Positions 58,136 through 64,000 of a stretch of 64,000 nt of DNA are shown in pieces. The stretch lies in the NCBI RefSeq assembly GCF_011386835.1, contig NC_088796.1, positions 27,607,011 to 27,671,010 of the forward strand. Reading direction: 5' to 3'. This DNA is from Chrysemys picta bellii (taxonomy: Eukaryota > Chordata > Testudines > Emydidae). The translations under genes were made by a program, and so were the position numbers. Within the stretch, counting starts at the first letter, position 1. The number at the start of each line of letters is the position of its first letter. The notes under the pieces were generated by a model. The model did not search any database, was not told where the DNA came from, and saw only the letters and a list, made by a program, of their open reading frames with translations.

Positions 58136-60362
58136 TTGCAACTATTTCAGTAAATTCTTATGCTTTTTTATTATTTAGTTTGCTTTTTAAACATAAAACA
58201 ACTTTATGCATTGTTTTGTATTTGGAATAAAACAAATAAAACAAAAAATTGGTTTGGAGACCACAGTAGAGAGGTTTACAGCCAACAGTATGAGCCATAA
58301 AAATTGGCATAAAGACTCTTTCTTTCTGCCTTTTATGCCATGGAATTGAAAGGAAATAGTTTAATAGCAGCTGCAAACAATTACCATACATTTTAATGGA
58401 ACTCTGAAATGTTATGAATTCGATCCGTTGCTTCGAAAGAGCAGATTTTTATTCTTTGTGAAATGTCCCTCGACTCTTCTTATATGTAAATCCTGTGTCC
58501 TTGGCAAAGATCAAGGGCCTGACTCTCACTGAAGGCAATAGCTGTTTCTTTCATGTAATGCTGCAAAGTTTTCAAAACCCAATTTTGCATTTAGATTTTT
58601 GTCTTAGAAGCAAGAAAATGATCTTCTCATATGTTTTAGCTTCTACTCTACAGAACACATTTCCTAATTTGTCTCTCTGCTTCAGTGTTCATCATTTCAT
58701 AGCAGTGGAAACTGGCTGCTAAAGAGAGGCACAGTTTAGTTGTGTACTTTCACTAGGAAAATTTCTTTTTAGACCAGCAACGTGGTCCCTTCCAAAGGAA
58801 GTAACTGATTGGGAAACACTGTCTCTATGAGCTGTCCTTATTACTGACCTGGGGAATCCATGATTGGGACTGAGTTAGCTGAAAACACTTACCTCCTTTC
58901 AACAAGATGTGAATCCTAAAGTTTGGGAAACATACCAGGTGACAACAAATCAAAATAAAATAGAAGGAGTCAGCATACACTAGCTGCAAAGGAGATAAAA
59001 CTGCTGGTGGACGAGCCTGAGCAGTTGCAGTCTGACTCCTAACGGGGCCATTAATGACTTTGAGTAAGAGAAGACAGTAACTCACTGCATTCCAGACATG
59101 TCTGTAAATATTACACCAGTCTATTTATTACTCAGTGGCCTAAAGTCACATTATATAGACTATTGAAGGTCAGCGATTATAGAGATTCTTAGGCACTTGT
59201 TAACCATTTGCTTTCATGGCTAGGGTGAAACGGTAACTTAAGACTACTGATTAAACACACTATGCAAGGGTCAGATAGACCAGAAATGACCACATCAACA
59301 GGGATAGTGGATTGCAAAATGCAGGAGGGTTAAAGAGTGGAGGAAGGGAAAATATGGCAGTAGTTTAACAACTGCTTTCTCTTCCCCTCCTCCCAAGCTC
59401 AAACAGCCGAATTGAAAGTATACCCATCTTCAGGAATCCTAAAAAAACCCCCTCTTTTTATCAGAAGGAAGGCAGGGTGCAAACCTGGTGACTGGCATGC
59501 AAAAAGGATAATAGAATGAAGCTGAAGTAATGAAATTTTGTCTGACAGGCAACATGAATAAGATTTTTCCCCCCGCATAGGTCATAAACAACATGAGGTG
59601 GAAAAGAAACCAAGAATCTGGTCATTTGGCAGACTTCATCCTACACTATGTCCCGTTGAAGCTGATCTCACTTGCACACTGCTCCTAACTGAGAAATCAA
59701 GATGATGAATTAGGGGTAAATAAAAAGACAAATTTCAGGACTTTTCAAACATTTATGTTGATGCAGTGGTTGTGTAAAGAGCCCCCTTGACAGCCTTGGA
59801 GGCTGTCGTCTTCTTGATCAGGCAATGACTGTAGTAGCTCAAGCTTTCCCCACTGTATATCTTAACACTGAACAGGAGAGAGGGTAGATCATGAGATTTC
59901 AGTCCTTTGTCTCTCTGTTGAGACAGCCAAGAAAGGCTCCAATTAGTTTTAATTGTGCTGCTAGCTTTTAGTAAAGTTGAGAGCAGTAATACATATACTT
60001 GGTTCTTTCATAGGGCCAATTTCACAAAGTTGAAAACAATTATGACCCAAATTTGCTGGAAGGAAGAATGTAATCAGAAAAATGTGAATGATAATTAGTT
60101 ATCATTTAAGAACACCTTACTAGATGCTCTAAAAGCCACAATTAAGGAAGAAGGCTGTGCTGGTTAAAAAAAACAACCTTGTTTAGAGGGGAAGTGAAGG
60201 CAGCTGTAAAAAATAATATATAACAAATGGAATAAAGGAGAAGTTGATAGTAATGAATATAAATCAGAAGTTAGGAATTGTGGAACACTGATAAGGGAAG
60301 CCAAAGCACACAAGGAGACCTCTATAACCAGCAAAATGAAGGACAATAAAAAGGAGTTTTTC
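58136..60362. other. Intergenic, nothing recognised
   Basis: AT-rich sequence with no open frame, RNA gene or repeat that I can name. Confidence 0.55.
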
Positions 60363-61165
60363 ATAGAATCATAGAACAGTTGGGTTAGAAGGGACTGCAA
60401 GGATCATCTAGTCTAACTGCCTGCCAAGATGCAAGATTTGTTGTGTCTAAACCAGCCAAGACAGATAGCTATACAGCCTCATTTTGAAAACCTCCAGTGA
60501 AGGAGTTTTCACAACCTCCAGTGAAGAAGTTTTCACAACCTGTTCCATTGTCCTTCTGTTCTCACAGTTAGGAAATTTTTGTTTTTAATCTAAATCTGTT
60601 ATGCTGTAGTTTGAACCCATTGCCTCTTGTCCTTCCTTCTGTGTCAAGAGAGAACAACTTTCTCCATCTTTTTTAAGGCAGCCTTTCAAATGTTTGAAGA
60701 CTGCTATCATATCCCCCCCTTAATCTTCTACCTTCCAAACGAAACATACTCAGTTCCGTCAGCCTTTGCTCATATGGATTGCATTCCATCCCTTTGATCA
60801 TCTTTGTCACTTGCCTCTTGATCCTTTCCAGTTTCTCTACATTCTATGTATACATTGGTGACAAAAATTCGACACAGTATTCTAGCAGAGGCCAAAACAG
60901 TGCTGAATGGAGTGGTACTATCACTTCCCATGATTTGTGTGCTTGGCCTCTGTTAATGCAACCTAAAATTGCATTTGCTTTTTTTTTGCAACAGCATTGC
61001 ATTGTTGACTCATACTGAGGTTGTGATCCACCACAACTCCCAGATCCTTCTCAACACTGCTGCCATCAAGCCAGTTATCCCCCATTCTGTATTTGTTCAT
61101 TTGTTTTTTCTTCCCTAAGTGTAGCACTGTACATTTGTCTTTGTTGAGTTTCATTTTGTTGTTTA
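60363..61165 (-). mobile_element. CR1 LINE 3' fragment (second subfamily)
   Basis: The minus strand encodes KLNKDKCTVLHLGKKKQMNK and DLGVVVDHNLSMSQQCN, part of the CR1 ORF2 after the catalytic block, followed by the C-terminus and a 3' end of TTCTATGATTCTATGA at 60,363-60,378. The plus strand shows GGGTTAGAAGGGACTGCAAG, the usual CR1 tail. It differs from the 29-31 kb copy and carries a 30-bp internal tandem duplication near 60,490-60,545. The 5' end is truncated near 61,165. Confidence 0.88.
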
Positions 61166-61214
61166 TCAGGAAAGTTTCTCAGGTCCTGGGTTGAATTTCT
61201 GAACAAAATGGGAA

Positions 61215-61575
61215 AATGAGCACTCTCACCCCAGAATGGCCTGGTGGTTAGGGTACTATGGGGATGTAGAAAACCCATGTTCAAGTCCCTGCAGTGCCTG
61301 ATTCCCACATCCCAAGTGAGTACTCTATCCCCTGGGCTATAGTCAGTCAGTCTTTTAGTGACAGCATATTTAATCATTTATGCAAAGTGGAACAGCTCCA
61401 AAAGAAGAGATTGAGACCAGCTGTATAGCCCAGTAGTTAGGGCACTTGCACAGGATGTGAGAGACTAAGGTTCAAGCTCGTATTTTGAATCAAACAGTAG
61501 AGGCTTAATCTTGGATCTCCAACATTCCACACGGGTGCCCGAACCACTGGGCTATTAGCTATTCTGCAGTCTCTC
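61215..61575. mobile_element. tRNA-like inverted pairs (two in tandem)
   Basis: Two units each pair a plus-oriented tRNA-like head with an inverted one. Unit 1: CTGGTGGTTAGGGTACT (A box), GTTCAAGTCCC (B box), then the inverse GAGTACTCTATCCCCTGGGC. Unit 2: TAGCCCAGTAGTTAGGGCAC, GTTCAAGCTC, then GGTGCCCGAACCACTGGGCT inverted. The boxes resemble polymerase III promoter elements, but the halves do not fold as functional tRNAs. Confidence 0.6.
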
Positions 61576-63607
61576 ACACTAGGTTTTTCCATGAAAAGGT
61601 TCAGATGCTCTAGTTTTCAGTCCAACGCAAAACAAAAAGAAATGATGAAACCTCAAATAGTTTTATGAAATGGAAGTCTTGGTTTTCAGCCAGCCCTGCA
61701 GCACAAACTATTAACAGCCAGCATGTTGCCTGAACACCTAGGAAAGAGAATTGACCACCAAACTCATTATCACATAGGCCATCATGCAGTCATCAGATGG
61801 TAATAATTTTCAGGCACTACTGATTTGGGCTAGATATTGAATAGGAACCTACAGGTGAAAGACTCTAGATCCCCTTAGCAATCACCTACATCTAATTAAG
61901 TTTCCTCAGTGTATCAAGGGTCTGAAAAAAGAGGAGTGCTGATTGGAAACTCAAACTTTGTTCTGGGCAGATTACACTTTGAAAGCTCAACTAGAAACAG
62001 AGTTGACCGGGATTTGGGAAGAAGTAACCTACACCATAATTTTCGAAGTGATGGATTCTGTGTTGAAGAAAACACTTGTACAGGTCATTGCATTTTCTTT
62101 GCTAACAGGAATTCAGATACACTCTTTCTAAAAGCATCCCTTTATTAAGAAAAAATAAAAGGGGCCCTCCCAATCACATAGTAAGCTTCAGAGAACCGTG
62201 GTCAGTTCTTGAATTACAAAATGCAAAGCCCAAAACTGATTAGAAGTATTTAATAAGATACTGCATAACTTTTAATTTATTTGGAAATGTTTCTTCGCTT
62301 AGTATTCCCATAGTTTTGGAATGAATTCTTAGAAACAAAAGCATTTTTAATTTTGAACATCAGACTCAACCTTTTCACTTGCCCTTTTACTTTCTTCAGG
62401 TGTTTTGTCAAATATGCGCTGTTGTATTACATCACCAATCTCAGGCCCAGTGCTCTTTGTTCCAACATTCAATCAGAATGCAAGAAGCTGCTCACAGCAG
62501 AAAAAAACTACTTAACTGTAAACGCAAAAAACGCATTTAGGAAAATTGTTCTTTTATGGAGATCATCATCTCTGATTAGTTGAAGCATGTTAAGTCAGAA
62601 TATACTGCATATGATCTATCTTTCTGGATACATATGTGGGCTCTTGGTTCACAATTCCTTCCAGAACTCTTCAAGGCACAACCTGCCCTTAGAGCCTGAT
62701 TTGGTAAACCCTTACTCCTGTGAGTAAACCTGACTCATAACCTATTGCTGTTAATTGGACTACTGACATGAACCAACTGGCTCAAAGTACTTGCACAATG
62801 TGGCCAATAATAAGTAGTTCTCATTCTGTAGCAGCAACATTCCATATGATCAAATATTTAAAATCAGCATCCCTTATGGTATAACAGAAACAAAATGCTT
62901 ATGGCAGAATGTTGTTGCAGGAACACTGTCTCCCGCTTTAAAAATAAACTTGTCATCTTTGCTTCAACATATATTTTCCATAAACGCCTCAGCTTTGCCT
63001 GATCAGCATATGCATAGCAGCAGAAGTCTGTTATCCTGTAACAAACAATATTATATCCCATGGGTAGTCTCTTAATTTATCTTTACAATATTCACAGAAT
63101 GTGTGTTATTTGTAACTATTTGTGACAAAAACTTAAAAGCAAAGAAGAAAAGAAATCCAAAAGCGCTTTTTATTTCCTCCAGTATAAGAACTAGTTTGCA
63201 TTATAAACACTTTTCAAAATATGTATTCACTTTTCTTTGAATATATAGCAAGAAAAAATTGATTTTCATTTACACCAGGACCCCCTGATGCTACTTGATT
63301 ACATTTACGCTCACTAACACAGCCATAGCGATGTACAGGGGTCTTGCCCTCAGTCTACACATAGGAATCCCCCATGTGTGAATACTTAAAAAGGTTTCAG
63401 ACTCACTAAGATAAACTGATATTAGCCACTCTAAAAGCAATTTATCCATATGTGTCCATTTAAGGAGATGGCATCAACTTAACAAAAGTTGATTTAGATA
63501 TGGATTTAGTTCAATAGGTGCAATTTCTGTGTATACACAAACACTCACTGTAGCTGAGAATTAGGCCCTAGGAGTACAAAAACAAACTAAATGGATGTAA
63601 TATTTCA
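61576..63607. other. Intergenic, nothing recognised
   Basis: AT-rich. Short open frames (61,909-62,148; 62,353-62,583; 62,864-63,061) have no domain, no codon bias and no flanking splice or promoter signals. Confidence 0.55.
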
Positions 63608-63682
63608 TTGGGCTGGTCCAGTGGCTAAAGTACAAAACTGGGAGTTAGGACCTCTGGGTTATAGTGACCTAGAGTAAGTCAC
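63608..63682 (+). mobile_element. tRNA-headed SINE fragment (MIR-like)
   Basis: GGGCTGGTCCAGTGGCTAAA (A-box side), GGAGTTAGGACCTCTGGGTT and GACCTAGAGTAAGTCACTTA follow the head-body order of a CORE-type SINE. Confidence 0.6.
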
Positions 63683-63685
63683 TTA

Positions 63686-63951
63686 GAGCATGTCTACATT
63701 CTAGCTAGGAGTGGGCCTCCCAGTCCAGGTAGACAGACTCATGCCAGCGGGGCTCAAGCTAGTGTGCTAAAACTAACAGTGTGGACCCTGTGGCTTGGGC
63801 TGGACCTGGGGTCTCAATCTGAGAGCCCAGGCTCCAGTCTGACCTGCAATGTCCACACTGTTATTTTTAGCATGCTGGCTTGAGCCCTGCTAGTGTGAAT
63901 CTGTCTATCCAGGCTGGGAGGTTCACTCTCAGCTGCAGTGTAGACATACCC
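63686..63951. mobile_element. Harbinger-like MITE, 266 bp
   Basis: Ends GAGCATGTCTACATTC and GCAGTGTAGACATACCC, flanked by TTA on each side (63683-63685, 63952-63954). The interior has paired blocks (GGGCTCAAGCTAGTGTGCTA with TAGCATGCTGGCTTGAGCCC) over about 160 bp, so it folds into a long hairpin. Confidence 0.75.
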
Positions 63952-64000
63952 TTAGGGCATGACTTTCACAGGGGGTGGGTGCCTGCTTCAGCTCCCTTTG

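Noticed and set aside
61225..61300. Candidate tRNA gene
   Set aside because: A- and B-box motifs are present but the arms do not pair into a cloverleaf and the head is part of an inverted repeat unit.

Overview
The window is vertebrate nuclear DNA and almost certainly turtle (Testudines). The evidence is a spliced host gene with long introns, AT-rich introns, and a repeat set that I recognise from turtle genomes: CR1 LINEs, a tRNA-headed SINE with a CR1-like 3' end, a Penelope-like element with a GIY-YIG endonuclease, many hAT- and Harbinger-like MITEs, and a 1.2 kb LTR family. I see no bacterial genes, CRISPR arrays or rRNA.

The one host gene is the 5' part of DAB2 (Disabled-2, an endocytic clathrin adaptor) on the minus strand, filling about positions 1-27,965. 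Five coding exons can be placed to the base: 7756-7849 (start codon), 5234-5373, 4044-4142, 3401-3532 and 541-624. They splice in frame into 183 residues covering the Lys-rich N-terminus and most of the PTB domain; the rest of the gene lies beyond position 1. The exon at 541-624 ends in a GC rather than a GT donor. A non-coding first exon and promoter are proposed near 27,915-27,996, inside a locally CpG-enriched stretch, which gives a first intron of about 20 kb.

From about 28,000 to 64,000 I find no host gene, which fits the sparse region upstream of DAB2 in other vertebrates. It is a deposit of transposable elements: a tRNA-derived SINE (28.6 kb), a 2 kb decayed CR1 (29-31 kb), a Penelope-like element with an 11-bp target-site duplication (35.3-36.1 kb), a complete solo LTR with a 5-bp duplication (37.5-38.7 kb), a nearly perfect 334-bp palindromic MITE (40.3-40.6 kb), a relic of an RNase H-bearing non-LTR retrotransposon (44.4-46 kb), and MIR-like, L2-like and CR1 fragments and MITEs up to the end.

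The most unusual structures are the GC splice donor in DAB2, a head-to-head inverted dimer of the Penelope-like 3' end inserted as one unit with an exact 10-bp duplication (plus a second similar dimer), the RNase H-type LINE relic with two Asp-to-Asn changes, and several MITEs with readable target-site duplications. I do not see a credible new multi-gene system.
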